Positions 1 through 8,465 of a stretch of DNA of 64,000 nucleotides are shown one piece after another. The stretch comes from CBDFLA01 sp965248915 (GTDB taxonomy: Bacteria > Pseudomonadota > Alphaproteobacteria > M2410): assembly GCA_965248915.1 (NCBI GenBank), contig OZ252216.1, forward strand, positions 806,001-870,000. The letters run 5' to 3'. Every line of letters starts with the position of its first letter. Within the stretch, counting starts at the first letter, position 1. The notes below the pieces were generated by a model, which was given only the letters and a program-made list of their open reading frames with translations, was not told the DNA's origin and made no database searches. The translations under genes and the position numbers were made by a program.

Positions 1-123
1 CCCGCAGTCCGAAATGTCTTTGAGAAACGCTTTGGCGCCGACAAGTTGACGGGGGGCCAAGAATTGACATCAATCGCGAGTGGTCTTGCGCTTGTTGCCC
101 ATGATCGCTATGTCGGGTCTTGA
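1..123 (+). CDS. Hsp70-family protein (YegD-like), C-terminal end only
   Basis: An open frame runs from the window edge to a TGA at 121-123 and codes for 40 residues. The segment GGQELTSIASGLALVA resembles the extreme C-terminus of YegD-type Hsp70-like ATPases, where the last helix of the nucleotide-binding domain carries a TSIASGLAL-like motif. The rest of the gene is outside the window, so the assignment rests on this short tail. It ends 13 bp before the next gene, on the same strand. Confidence 0.5.
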   Translation, partial: PAVRNVFEKRFGADKLTGGQELTSIASGLALVAHDRYVGS

Positions 124-136
124 TAATGAGTAGAAG

Positions 137-799
137 GTGATTGTGGGCAACGAAAAGAATCCAGAAGCGCTGGAAGATCGGGAGACCCATGCCGATGAGC
201 GCATCTATTCACCATCGGCGGCAAGAAACCGTGAACCCATACTTGAAGTCTTGAATCCATATCTCGCCAGTGACGCACGTGTCTTCGAGGTTGCCAGTGG
301 CACCGGGGAGCATGGAATCCATATGGTGAGCGTGCGACCGGATCTTACGTGGCAACCAAGCGATCGATCCGAAGAGGCCCTCAAGAGCATTGAAGCCTGG
401 CGGCGCCATTCAAAATTGGATGGGTTTCTTCCGCCGATTTCGATCGACGCTTGCTCAGACGACTGGCCGCCTGAAGAATTTCGTGCCATCGACGTCGTCA
501 TCTGCATCAATATGATCCATATCTCACCCTGGACGGCTGGCGTCGGGGTGATGAGAGGCGCTGGACGAGCATTGCAACCGGGCGGCGTTCTTTGTCTCTA
601 TGGACCCTTCAAACAAGATGGTGAACACAATGCACCGTCAAACGTGGCCTTTGACAAACAATTGCGGGCGACGGATCCAGCCTGGGGCATCCGCGATATC
701 GTGGGCGTTGAGAGTGAAGCCTCACAACACGGCCTGCGGCTCGACCGGATTGTCGAAATGCCCGCAAACAACCGGATTTTGATTCTCACAAAGTCCTGA
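137..799 (+). CDS. DUF938 family SAM-dependent methyltransferase
   Basis: 220 residues with the layout of the DUF938 family. An N-terminal YSPSAARNREPILEVL segment is followed by a glycine-rich SAM-binding loop (FEVASGTGEHG, about residue 50) and a later IDVVICINMIHISPW segment equivalent to methyltransferase motif IV. The family is predicted to transfer methyl groups from S-adenosylmethionine; the acceptor is unknown. The GTG start at 137 was chosen because it gives the usual family length; GTG at 143 is possible. There is no signal peptide, so it should be cytosolic. It sits between an Hsp70-like gene and the cytochrome c maturation cluster, with no clear functional link to either. Confidence 0.82.
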   Translation: MIVGNEKNPEALEDRETHADERIYSPSAARNREPILEVLNPYLASDARVFEVASGTGEHGIHMVSVRPDLTWQPSDRSEEALKSIEAWRRHSKLDGFLPPISIDACSDDWPPEEFRAIDVVICINMIHISPWTAGVGVMRGAGRALQPGGVLCLYGPFKQDGEHNAPSNVAFDKQLRATDPAWGIRDIVGVESEASQHGLRLDRIVEMPANNRILILTKS

Positions 800-887
800 A
801 ATCAGGGTCGGTTTTCCTAGCTTTTGTATCAGCGACAAACTAAAACGACCCGCAATGTTCTGTGATGCATAAGAAGGGCGGCGGCCA

Positions 888-2108
888 GTGTTGTTTTGGA
901 TTCTATCGACGGCGTTCGTGGTGGCCACACTGTCCGTCATTTTGCTGCCACTTTGGCGTAAAGTCCGGCCCTCCCAGTCAGAAGCCTCCTTCGACGTTGC
1001 CATCTACAAACGTCAATTGACCGAACTTGAGCATGATCTTGAGACCGGCTTGATCTCAGAGGATCAGGCAAAGGCGGCACGCGCTGAGATTGCCCGGCGG
1101 CTTCTGGCCGCCGATGAAAAAGTCACGGAAATGGGCAGTGGTGATGCATCCGAGGGCGTATCGGGCGCGAACCGAATTGTTGTAGCGGTGGTTGTTGCGC
1201 TCGTCATCCCAGGGATCGCCTACTCGATTTATGTCAAAAACGGCGTGCCGGGATTAGAGGACCAACCGTATCTCGGTCGTTGTGACGATGTTCCCCAGGA
1301 CCCACACACGAGTGCGGAAGTCAATGCGGTGATCGATTGTTTGGCTCTCCGGATGGAAGACAGTCCAGACGCTGAAGGGCTGTCTCTTTTGGCACGCAGC
1401 TACCTTACGCAAAACAGATTTGAGGAAGCGGCAAACTCATACGCAAAAGCAATTGAACTTGCTGGCCCGAAGGTGGCCCTCCTTGAAGGTTTGGGACTTG
1501 CTGTAATCTTCGCCAATGATGGGGCGGTGACAAGTGTTGCAAGAGACGCATTTATTCTCGCTCTCGAGGATGACCCCGCGTCCGAGTGGTCCAGATTTTA
1601 CCTTGCCGAATCTGAGTTCCAACAAGGTCAAGTATCGGAGGCGGTGAGGGCCTGGATCGATCTCTTAGAGGACACGAAAGGCAATGAGCGATTTCGTGAA
1701 ATGGTAGATGGCCGAATTCGCAATGGCCTGGCATCGATTGCTGAGAGCGAAGGCCTAGACCCAGGCAATATGTCCGTGAATCCAACTGTGCCCAATTTAG
1801 CCTTGTCCGGGATCTCGGGAGAGCAGAAAAAGATGATCCAAGGCATGGTCGACGGTCTCGCGGCCAAGCTTGCCGATGATCCAAAGAACTTGGACGGATG
1901 GCTAAAGTTGATCCGATCCTATGTGGTGTTGGGCGAAGAAGCCAATGCCCGCAAAGCCTTGGAATCGGGGACCCTCGCCTTTCTCAGCGACCCAGTAGCT
2001 CTCAAGCAAATCATGGACCTTGGCGAAGAGCTCAATCTGACCGCAGGCCCACAGTTTGACATATCCGACTTTGTACCGCCGGAAGAGGCTGCCGTTTCAA
2101 CGGAATAG
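888..2108 (+). CDS. ccmI: Cytochrome c maturation protein CcmI (CycH)
   Basis: 406 residues. Two membrane segments (about 1-22 and 96-115) flank a charged loop containing the CcmI signature YKRQLTELEHDLETGLIS. A periplasmic C-terminal part follows with TPR-like helices from about residue 155. CcmI holds apocytochrome c for CcmF/CcmH-dependent haem attachment in the inner membrane and periplasm. The start is GTG at 888. It begins the ccmI-ccmE-ccmF run, with 77 bp before ccmE, and the same order is known from rhizobial cycHJKL loci. The family match is clear from the N-terminal half; the TPR region is more diverged. Confidence 0.92.
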   Translation: MLFWILSTAFVVATLSVILLPLWRKVRPSQSEASFDVAIYKRQLTELEHDLETGLISEDQAKAARAEIARRLLAADEKVTEMGSGDASEGVSGANRIVVAVVVALVIPGIAYSIYVKNGVPGLEDQPYLGRCDDVPQDPHTSAEVNAVIDCLALRMEDSPDAEGLSLLARSYLTQNRFEEAANSYAKAIELAGPKVALLEGLGLAVIFANDGAVTSVARDAFILALEDDPASEWSRFYLAESEFQQGQVSEAVRAWIDLLEDTKGNERFREMVDGRIRNGLASIAESEGLDPGNMSVNPTVPNLALSGISGEQKKMIQGMVDGLAAKLADDPKNLDGWLKLIRSYVVLGEEANARKALESGTLAFLSDPVALKQIMDLGEELNLTAGPQFDISDFVPPEEAAVSTE

Positions 2109-2185
2109 ACCCGCGACCGACCGTCGCTTGCGCATCAGTTTCCTATCTCTATAGTGCCCTCAGCGCAATGGATTGAGACCTCAAA

Positions 2186-2668
2186 ATGACCCGAAAACAA
2201 CGCCGACTGACCCTTGTCCTTTCAACCCTTGGGATCGTAGCCGTGGCGGTTTTTCTCGTCATGTCCGCTCTTCGAGACTCCATCGTCTTCTTCTACAGTC
2301 CGACCGAGTTGCTGACCCGCGACATTGAGATTGGGCAAACCATTCGCATTGGTGGTCTGGTCGAAGATGGTTCTGTCAGGCGCGGTGAGGGAACACACAT
2401 CAAGTTCGCGGTGACCGATCTTGCAGAGACAGTTGCGGTTGAATTCAATGACATTCTTCCGGATCTCTTTCGTGAAGGTCAAGGCATCGTGGTAACCGGG
2501 AATATGCGCCAAGACGGTGTGTTCGAGGCGTCAGAAGTTCTTGCCAAACACGATGAGAACTACATGCCGTCTGAAGTGGCGGATGCCTTGAAAGATTCTG
2601 GACGTTGGCAGCACTACAAAGATGGTGAGACAAGCGCCGAGGACACCAGCCAAGTGAAAGGCGACTAG
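2186..2668 (+). CDS. ccmE: Cytochrome c maturation haem chaperone CcmE
   Basis: 160 residues. A short basic N-terminus leads into one membrane anchor (about 9-27), followed by a periplasmic OB-fold. The haem-binding motif HDENYMP is at 122-128, with His122 as the covalent haem attachment residue and a nearby tyrosine as expected. CcmE takes haem from CcmC and passes it to CcmF/CcmH. The ATG start and length are normal for the family. The stop is 6 bp before ccmF, so the two are probably cotranscribed. The C-terminal tail after the motif is short, hydrophilic and poorly conserved. Confidence 0.96.
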   Translation: MTRKQRRLTLVLSTLGIVAVAVFLVMSALRDSIVFFYSPTELLTRDIEIGQTIRIGGLVEDGSVRRGEGTHIKFAVTDLAETVAVEFNDILPDLFREGQGIVVTGNMRQDGVFEASEVLAKHDENYMPSEVADALKDSGRWQHYKDGETSAEDTSQVKGD

Positions 2669-2674
2669 TCAACG

Positions 2675-4681
2675 ATGACTGCAGAGATCGGACACTTTGC
2701 GCTTGCACTTGCAGCCGCGATTGCGCTTATCCAAGCCTGTTTGCCATTGATTGGCGCTCAAACAAATAATCGCGCTTTGATGTTAACAGCGGCACCCGCC
2801 GCCATCGCCCAAGCGGCTTTTGTGACATTGGCTTTTGGGGCCCTGACGCTCGCATATGTTACCTCTGACTTCTCGGTGATGAACGTTGCGCAAAACTCTC
2901 ACACCGCGAAACCGATGCTCTACAAAGTGACCGGCGTTTGGGGTAATCATGAAGGCTCCATGCTTCTTTGGATACTCATCCTCACGCTTTGCGGTGCAAT
3001 GATCGCCATTTTCGGACGCAATCTGCCACTTACGCTTCGCGCGCGCGTTTTGAGTGTTCAATCCATGTTGGCACTGGCCTTTCTGCTCTTCTCATTGTTG
3101 ACGTCCAATCCATTCTTGCGCGTCTTCCCAACTCCGCTAAATGGGCAAGATTTGAATCCATTGCTTCAAGACCCGGGCCTCGCATTTCATCCGCCGTTTC
3201 TCTATGGCGGATATGTCGGCTTCTCGATGGCATTTTCGTTTGCCATCGCTGCCCTCATCGGGGGCAAGGTTGATGCCGCATGGGCACGTTGGGTTAGGCC
3301 TTGGACATTGGCTGCCTGGATTTCGTTGACCGTAGGCATCGCGCTTGGTTCCTACTGGGCCTATTACGAACTCGGATGGGGCGGTTGGTGGTTCTGGGAT
3401 CCCGTCGAGAACGCTTCTTTCATGCCATGGTTGGTCGGAACCGCATTGCTTCATTCAGCGGTCGTGGTTGAGAAAAGAAACGCCATGAAAGCCTGGACCG
3501 TCTTGCTCGCAATTCTGACATTTTCCTTGAGCTTGTTGGGCACGTTCCTTGTCAGGTCTGGCGTGTTGACTTCGGTGCATGCGTTCGCGGTTGATCCAGC
3601 ACGCGGCATTTTTATCTTAGCAATCCTCACAATCGTCATTGGTGGCTCGCTCATTCTGTTCGCTTGGCGCGCACCGGCGCTAAAAGGGGGAGGGATCTTT
3701 GCACCAATTTCTCGAGAAGGCGGTCTTCTCTTGAACAATGTTATTCTCACCGTCGCTGCCGGCGCGGTTTTGATCGGAACGCTCTATCCACTTCTGTTGG
3801 AGGCACTCGATGCTGGAAAGATCTCAGTCGGGGCGCCGTTCTTCAACATGACCTTTGGTCCTTTGATGGTCCCGCTCTTGTTGGCGATACCCTTTGGGCC
3901 GCTCTTGTCTTGGAAGAGAGGTGATTTGCTCGGCGCCATGCAGCGACTCTACGTCGCTTTGGGCCTGGCTATCATTTCAGCGATCTTGGTCTTTGCTCTT
4001 ACAACCGACGGACCGGTCCTTGCCTCTATTGGGGTTGGTGTCGCGTTGTGGATCGTCTTTGGGTCCCTTACGGCTTGGGTTGAAAGAGTGCGGTTGTTTG
4101 AGGGGCCGATATCAAGAAGCTGGTCGCGCATGAAACGAATGCCGCGCGCGGTTTATGGCAGCACCTTGGCACACCTTGGTCTTGGGCTCTCTGTCTTGGG
4201 TATTGTTTCTGTCAGCGCCTGGAAAGTTGAAGACATCTCTGTCATGCAGGTGGGTGATACACGCACCGTTTCGGGGTATGAGATAACCTTCAAAGAAGTA
4301 TCGCCGGTTACGGGTAAGAACTTCGATGCGTATCACGGCGTGTTCGACGTTGTGCGAGACGGACGCACCGTAGCGCATTTAAACTCACAACGTCGTGTTT
4401 ACTGGGTGACCCAGATGCCCACCACCGAAGTCGGACTACGTTCAACATTGGCAGGAGATCTGTACATCGTTCTTGGAGACCCGCAAGGCGACCGGGCAGA
4501 GAACGGATGGGCCATTCGCATTTATCGCAATCCCATGGTCGGATGGATCTGGATCGGTGCGTTGATAATGGGACTAGGGGGCATCGTTTCGCTAACTGAT
4601 CGGCGTTTGAGAATTGGCGCGCCGACCAAAGCGCGTGCCAAAGTGTCGGAGGCCGTCGCTGAGGCCAATCCAGCTGATTAG
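2675..4681 (+). CDS. ccmF: Haem lyase subunit CcmF
   Basis: 668 residues, a polytopic inner-membrane protein of normal CcmF length. It carries the tryptophan-rich WWD haem-handling motif (WGGWWFWDPVENASF, about residues 235-249) and histidines in flanking periplasmic loops. CcmF works with CcmH and CcmI to ligate haem to the CXXCH sites of apocytochromes c. It follows ccmE closely. The next gene is on the opposite strand (stop at 4689), so the ccmI-E-F transcript must end here or run antisense into that gene; ccmH lies beyond it. Confidence 0.97.
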   Translation: MTAEIGHFALALAAAIALIQACLPLIGAQTNNRALMLTAAPAAIAQAAFVTLAFGALTLAYVTSDFSVMNVAQNSHTAKPMLYKVTGVWGNHEGSMLLWILILTLCGAMIAIFGRNLPLTLRARVLSVQSMLALAFLLFSLLTSNPFLRVFPTPLNGQDLNPLLQDPGLAFHPPFLYGGYVGFSMAFSFAIAALIGGKVDAAWARWVRPWTLAAWISLTVGIALGSYWAYYELGWGGWWFWDPVENASFMPWLVGTALLHSAVVVEKRNAMKAWTVLLAILTFSLSLLGTFLVRSGVLTSVHAFAVDPARGIFILAILTIVIGGSLILFAWRAPALKGGGIFAPISREGGLLLNNVILTVAAGAVLIGTLYPLLLEALDAGKISVGAPFFNMTFGPLMVPLLLAIPFGPLLSWKRGDLLGAMQRLYVALGLAIISAILVFALTTDGPVLASIGVGVALWIVFGSLTAWVERVRLFEGPISRSWSRMKRMPRAVYGSTLAHLGLGLSVLGIVSVSAWKVEDISVMQVGDTRTVSGYEITFKEVSPVTGKNFDAYHGVFDVVRDGRTVAHLNSQRRVYWVTQMPTTEVGLRSTLAGDLYIVLGDPQGDRAENGWAIRIYRNPMVGWIWIGALIMGLGGIVSLTDRRLRIGAPTKARAKVSEAVAEANPAD

Positions 4682-4688
4682 CGTCGTC

Positions 4689-5438
4689 CTATTCCGAAAA
4701 GACATATTTTTTATCGGTGACTGTCGCATTTGGTGGTCGCTTGTGCACCTCAAAGTAATCGTACCCTTCCTTCAGGTTTCCCCAAAAAGCAAACCAAGGA
4801 CTATCTGTCGTACTAGCCAGAGTATCTTCGGTCATGCGGAACGGAAAGATGTGTACGCGAAAGAAGGGTTGGCCGGACTGAAGCGCGCTTTCAGCCATTT
4901 GATAGATTTCCGAGATACCGACATCCGTCATCGCATAGCACCCAATGGAAACACACGACCCGTGGACCATGAGATAACTCCCGGTCCGACCCAGCGCACG
5001 ATCATATTGATTGGGGAAGCCGAGATTAAAGGCTCGGTGATATCTACTTGTGGGCAGAAGCGCACCTTTTGAGACGTGGTAAAAACCTTCTGGTGCTTGC
5101 CCATCGCCTTCTTGAAGTTTCGGACCAAGATCGCCTGAGTGGGCGCAAATCCTATAAGTTTGAAACAACTCAAATTCACCGTTCTCTCGTTCAATCCAGA
5201 CTTCAAGTTCGCGGGATTGTTTTAAGATACGGATGAAGATTGGATTACCGAGTTCAAAACCTTGGTCGGTGAGCCGGTCCTGCAAAGGACCTTCCGGCAA
5301 CCAGACACGAGACGGATTTACTGACTTGGCAATACTCGCGACGGATTGCGAAATCTGGGCAACACCGGGCACACCACCTCTCAGCATGAAGAGCAGAGAG
5401 ATGCTCAAGAACGCGCAGGCAAGTGTTACAATCCGCAT
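4689..5438 (-). CDS. YafK/DpaA-like L,D-transpeptidase family protein
   Basis: 249 residues with an N-terminal hydrophobic segment (about 3-20) for export or anchoring. It has a YkuD-type catalytic signature, with His159 and Cys167 in HGSCVSIGCYAMTD and upstream FYHVSKGALLP as in the YafK branch. Family members act in the periplasm on peptidoglycan; Escherichia coli DpaA (YafK) releases Braun lipoprotein from the wall, while other YkuD proteins make 3-3 crosslinks. The exact reaction cannot be told from sequence. It lies antisense between ccmF and ccmH, 7 bp from the ccmF stop and 73 bp from ccmH, which is unusual for a ccm locus. Confidence 0.85.
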   Translation of the reverse strand: MRIVTLACAFLSISLLFMLRGGVPGVAQISQSVASIAKSVNPSRVWLPEGPLQDRLTDQGFELGNPIFIRILKQSRELEVWIERENGEFELFQTYRICAHSGDLGPKLQEGDGQAPEGFYHVSKGALLPTSRYHRAFNLGFPNQYDRALGRTGSYLMVHGSCVSIGCYAMTDVGISEIYQMAESALQSGQPFFRVHIFPFRMTEDTLASTTDSPWFAFWGNLKEGYDYFEVHKRPPNATVTDKKYVFSE

Positions 5439-5511
5439 GTCCTATGGTATAGAGGTTCCTTGAGGCCAGAATGTGGCCAGGCCAACTAGCCGTGTAAGAT
5501 GAGGTCGCGTC

Positions 5512-5991
5512 GTGCGAGTGATCCAAATTCTCAGAGCCATCGCGATCACATCGGCGATCATTTTTGCGATCAATTTGAAAGCCGTCGCAGTTGAGCCCGG
5601 AGAGATTCTCGACGATCCCGTCCTAGAGGCCCGGGCGCGCGAAATTTCGGAACAACTACGCTGCCTCGTTTGCCAAAACGAAAACATTGATTCGTCAAAT
5701 GCATCCTTAGCCAAAGATTTGCGTGTTCTTGTGCGAGAACGACTGGTCGCTGGCGACAGCAATGACGAAATATTCGCCTTCGTCGTTGAGCGTTATGGCG
5801 ACTACGTCCTCCTAAAGCCGCCCTTGAAAGGCACCACGTTCATCCTCTGGTTTTCGCCTGTCATTTTGCTTTTGATCGCAGGATCGGCGGCCTTCCTCCT
5901 TTTGAGAGCAAATGGGTTAAGAGCCGAGACAGTCACCCTCGATGACGCTGAAGAAAGTCGCTTGAAAGACCTAACAGGGCCCGAGGAATAG
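5512..5991 (+). CDS. ccmH: Cytochrome c maturation protein CcmH (CycL)
   Basis: 159 residues. It has an N-terminal signal or anchor segment, the conserved LRCLVCQNENI motif with the redox pair Cys51/Cys54, and a single membrane anchor near 107-128 (FILWFSPVILLLIAGSAAFL). CcmH is a thiol reductant and chaperone for the apocytochrome CXXCH motif and partners CcmF and CcmI. The start is GTG at 5512. It is separated from ccmF by a gene on the opposite strand, so it needs its own promoter in 5439-5511, a region shared with that divergent gene. No ccmG is present; alphaproteobacteria often encode it elsewhere with ccmABCD. Confidence 0.95.
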   Translation: MRVIQILRAIAITSAIIFAINLKAVAVEPGEILDDPVLEARAREISEQLRCLVCQNENIDSSNASLAKDLRVLVRERLVAGDSNDEIFAFVVERYGDYVLLKPPLKGTTFILWFSPVILLLIAGSAAFLLLRANGLRAETVTLDDAEESRLKDLTGPEE

Positions 5992-6144
5992 GTCAGATTT
6001 CTGCCTTGGCAAGGTCACAATCTATCGATACATAGAATTACTGATATGTAATATTTCAGCCATGAATTGGTAAGGCAATGTGGCTCATCTTGCTCAATTA
6101 GGGTGAAGACCGGGCTGAATGGCGTGTTGAGTTTGGAGGACTGA

Positions 6145-7650
6145 ATGACTGATCTAATGCGTAAGAAAATCATGGCGGCGGCTATTGCCGCAACCGTCGT
6201 TATAGGGGGCAGTCAATGGGCCGCTCACGCCAATGACGACGGAGAGAATTTAAGCGAGAAGGTTCCCCAAGGCCTTTCAAGGCAAACGCTACCAAATGGT
6301 GCCCCAACCAGTTTTGCTGATCTCGTCGAAACCGTCAGCCCAGCCGTAGTCAGTATTTCGGTGGAGAGAGAAATCCCCGCCGCCGTAACCGGCATGGACC
6401 CTTCTGATCTCGAACGCATTCCTGAGCCCTTCCGGAGATTCTTTGAGGGTCCCGGCAATGGAGCGCCCAACAGTCCCCCCCAGCGTGGCCGTTCCCAGGG
6501 TTCAGGTTTCGTCATTGATGCTGATGGCTACATTGTGACCAACAATCATGTTGTCGGCGATGGTGACAAGATCACCGTGACATTTCACGATGGAAAGACA
6601 CTAGACGCAAAGCTCGTCGGCCGTGATCCAGATACAGATCTCGCCGTCCTCAAGGTCGAGACAAAATCGCAACTGTCATTTGTGCCCTTTGCATCTGATG
6701 ACAATCTGCGCGTAGGTGATTGGGTGGTTGCCGTTGGCAACCCGTTCGGACTTGGCGGGACCGTAACGGCCGGGATCGTATCCGCTCGCAGTCGTGAGAT
6801 TGCCGCCGGTCGCTACAATGATTTCATTCAAATTGACGCGCCTATAAACCAAGGTAATTCTGGTGGTCCAACCTTTGACCTGCAAGGTCGCGTGGTTGGC
6901 GTCAACACGCTGATCTTTTCGCCTTCGGGTGGCAATGTCGGCATTGGGTTTGCCATCCCTGCCACGATTGCAAAAGATATCGTCTCACAGCTAAAAACCG
7001 CCGGTCAGATTGAGCGCGGCTTTCTAGGCGTCAACATCCAGCCAATCTCTGATGATATCGCCGCCAGCATGGGTCTGAAATCCACTGAAGGCGCTTTGAT
7101 TACGCAAATCAACCCAGACAGCCCAGCTGAAAAGGGCGGTCTTAAGACCGGTGATGTGATCATCAGAGTCGATGGCAAGGAGGCCGACGATGTTCGTCAA
7201 GTAACGCGCCTTGTTGGTGGTTTAAAGCCGGACGCACGAGTAAGCATCCGCGTCATTCGCGATAGCAAAGAAAAGAACATCAAAGTGACGATCGAAAAGC
7301 GTGACGAAGTCGCTGAATTGCCTTCAAACGACAATGACGAACCAACGGTTGCGCAGTTGGGATTATCACTTGCCCCGCTGACGGACGAAGACCGCCGCCG
7401 TCTCGGAATGGAAGATGGTGATGAGGGTGCTGTCATTACCAATGTGACGCCTTACAGCGAAGCCGCCGAAAAAGGTATCCGTCCAGGCAATGTCATTTTG
7501 AAGGCGGGTGGTGAAGACGTAAGTTCACCGGGTGATGTGTCGGCGGCAATTGCCGAGGCACAGACTGGCAACGTGAAACAAATTCTTCTGTTTATCCAAA
7601 CCGAAGCCACGCGCAGATTTGTTGCGCTGGGATTGGAGAGCGAAGAGTAG
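6145..7650 (+). CDS. degP: DegP/HtrA (Do-family) periplasmic serine protease
   Basis: 501 residues. It has a signal peptide ending near residue 29 and a trypsin-like domain with the triad His135 (NNHVV), Asp165 (DTDLAVLKV) and Ser239 (GNSGGP). Two PDZ domains follow, at about 290-385 and 405-495. Do-family proteases degrade or refold misfolded envelope proteins. The ATG start gives a normal length. The gene lies downstream of ccmH with a 153-bp gap and just before a two-component pair, an order common in rhizobia-type genomes. This suggests envelope-stress control by the neighbouring regulators, though no operator is visible. Confidence 0.95.
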   Translation: MTDLMRKKIMAAAIAATVVIGGSQWAAHANDDGENLSEKVPQGLSRQTLPNGAPTSFADLVETVSPAVVSISVEREIPAAVTGMDPSDLERIPEPFRRFFEGPGNGAPNSPPQRGRSQGSGFVIDADGYIVTNNHVVGDGDKITVTFHDGKTLDAKLVGRDPDTDLAVLKVETKSQLSFVPFASDDNLRVGDWVVAVGNPFGLGGTVTAGIVSARSREIAAGRYNDFIQIDAPINQGNSGGPTFDLQGRVVGVNTLIFSPSGGNVGIGFAIPATIAKDIVSQLKTAGQIERGFLGVNIQPISDDIAASMGLKSTEGALITQINPDSPAEKGGLKTGDVIIRVDGKEADDVRQVTRLVGGLKPDARVSIRVIRDSKEKNIKVTIEKRDEVAELPSNDNDEPTVAQLGLSLAPLTDEDRRRLGMEDGDEGAVITNVTPYSEAAEKGIRPGNVILKAGGEDVSSPGDVSAAIAEAQTGNVKQILLFIQTEATRRFVALGLESEE

Positions 7651-7787
7651 GAACGCGGCCACACCCCGTCAAAGGCCGCCAGGCTACGTCAACGGATTGC
7701 TCTGCCCCCCGCTAGGCATTCGTTGGCGTGGTCGTTTTTTGAAACATTTGTGTGAATGCGCTAAACTGGGTTCAGAGGTTCTGGCAT

Positions 7788-8465
7788 ATGCGAATTCTGG
7801 TGGTAGAAGACGATCTTGAAGCGGCTGCCTATGTGGTGAAGGGGCTGCGCGAAAGTGGCCATCTTGTCGACCATGCCCCTGACGGTGAACAAGGTCTCAA
7901 TCAAGCCCTAGGCGGCGGTTACGATGTTCTGGTCGTTGATCGCATGTTGCCGGAGCGCGATGGGCTTTCGCTCATTCAAACCCTCCGCGAAGAACGCGAC
8001 GCCACCCCGATTCTCATTCTTAGCGCTCTTGGCGAAGTGGACGATCGCGTGAAGGGGTTGAAGGCAGGCGGCGATGATTACCTCACAAAACCATTCGCAT
8101 TCTCAGAATTGCTGGCACGCATTGAGGCCTTAGTGCGACGTCAGAACCCTGGTCAGGTTCAGACCAAGCTCTCGGTCGGCGATCTAGAGGTGGATCTCTT
8201 GGCTCGCACGGTTTCTCGGGCAGGTCGTCAAATTGAGTTGCAACCGCGTGAATTCAGGCTCCTAGAATATCTGATGAAACACGCAGATCAGGTCGTGACG
8301 CGAACGATGTTGTTGGAAAACGTTTGGGAATATCACTTTGATCCTCAAACCAACGTCATCGACGTTCACATTTCACGGCTGCGGGCGAAGATAGACAAGA
8401 GCTTCGATCAACCGCTTCTCCATACCATCCGTGGCGCAGGATACTCACTCCGTGCCGCTTCTTAA
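7788..8465 (+). CDS. OmpR/PhoB-family response regulator
   Basis: 225 residues from the ATG at 7788. A longer frame opens at 7752, but the product from 7788 (MRILVVEDD) begins at the canonical receiver strand, and an AGAGG element lies just upstream. The receiver domain has acidic residues Asp8/Asp9, the phosphoacceptor Asp51 (VVDRMLPE) and the switch lysine in LTKPF. A winged-helix DNA-binding domain (about 125-223) has the RLLEYLMKH and VDVHISRLRAKID-type helices. It is the partner of the kinase that overlaps its 3' end. Position after degP suggests envelope genes among its targets. Confidence 0.95.
   Translation: MRILVVEDDLEAAAYVVKGLRESGHLVDHAPDGEQGLNQALGGGYDVLVVDRMLPERDGLSLIQTLREERDATPILILSALGEVDDRVKGLKAGGDDYLTKPFAFSELLARIEALVRRQNPGQVQTKLSVGDLEVDLLARTVSRAGRQIELQPREFRLLEYLMKHADQVVTRTMLLENVWEYHFDPQTNVIDVHISRLRAKIDKSFDQPLLHTIRGAGYSLRAAS

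Noticed and set aside
5439..5511. Absence of ccmG from the ccm cluster as an anomaly
   Set aside because: In rhizobial cycHJKL loci ccmG is encoded elsewhere with ccmABCD, so its absence here is ordinary. Only the antisense insertion is unusual.
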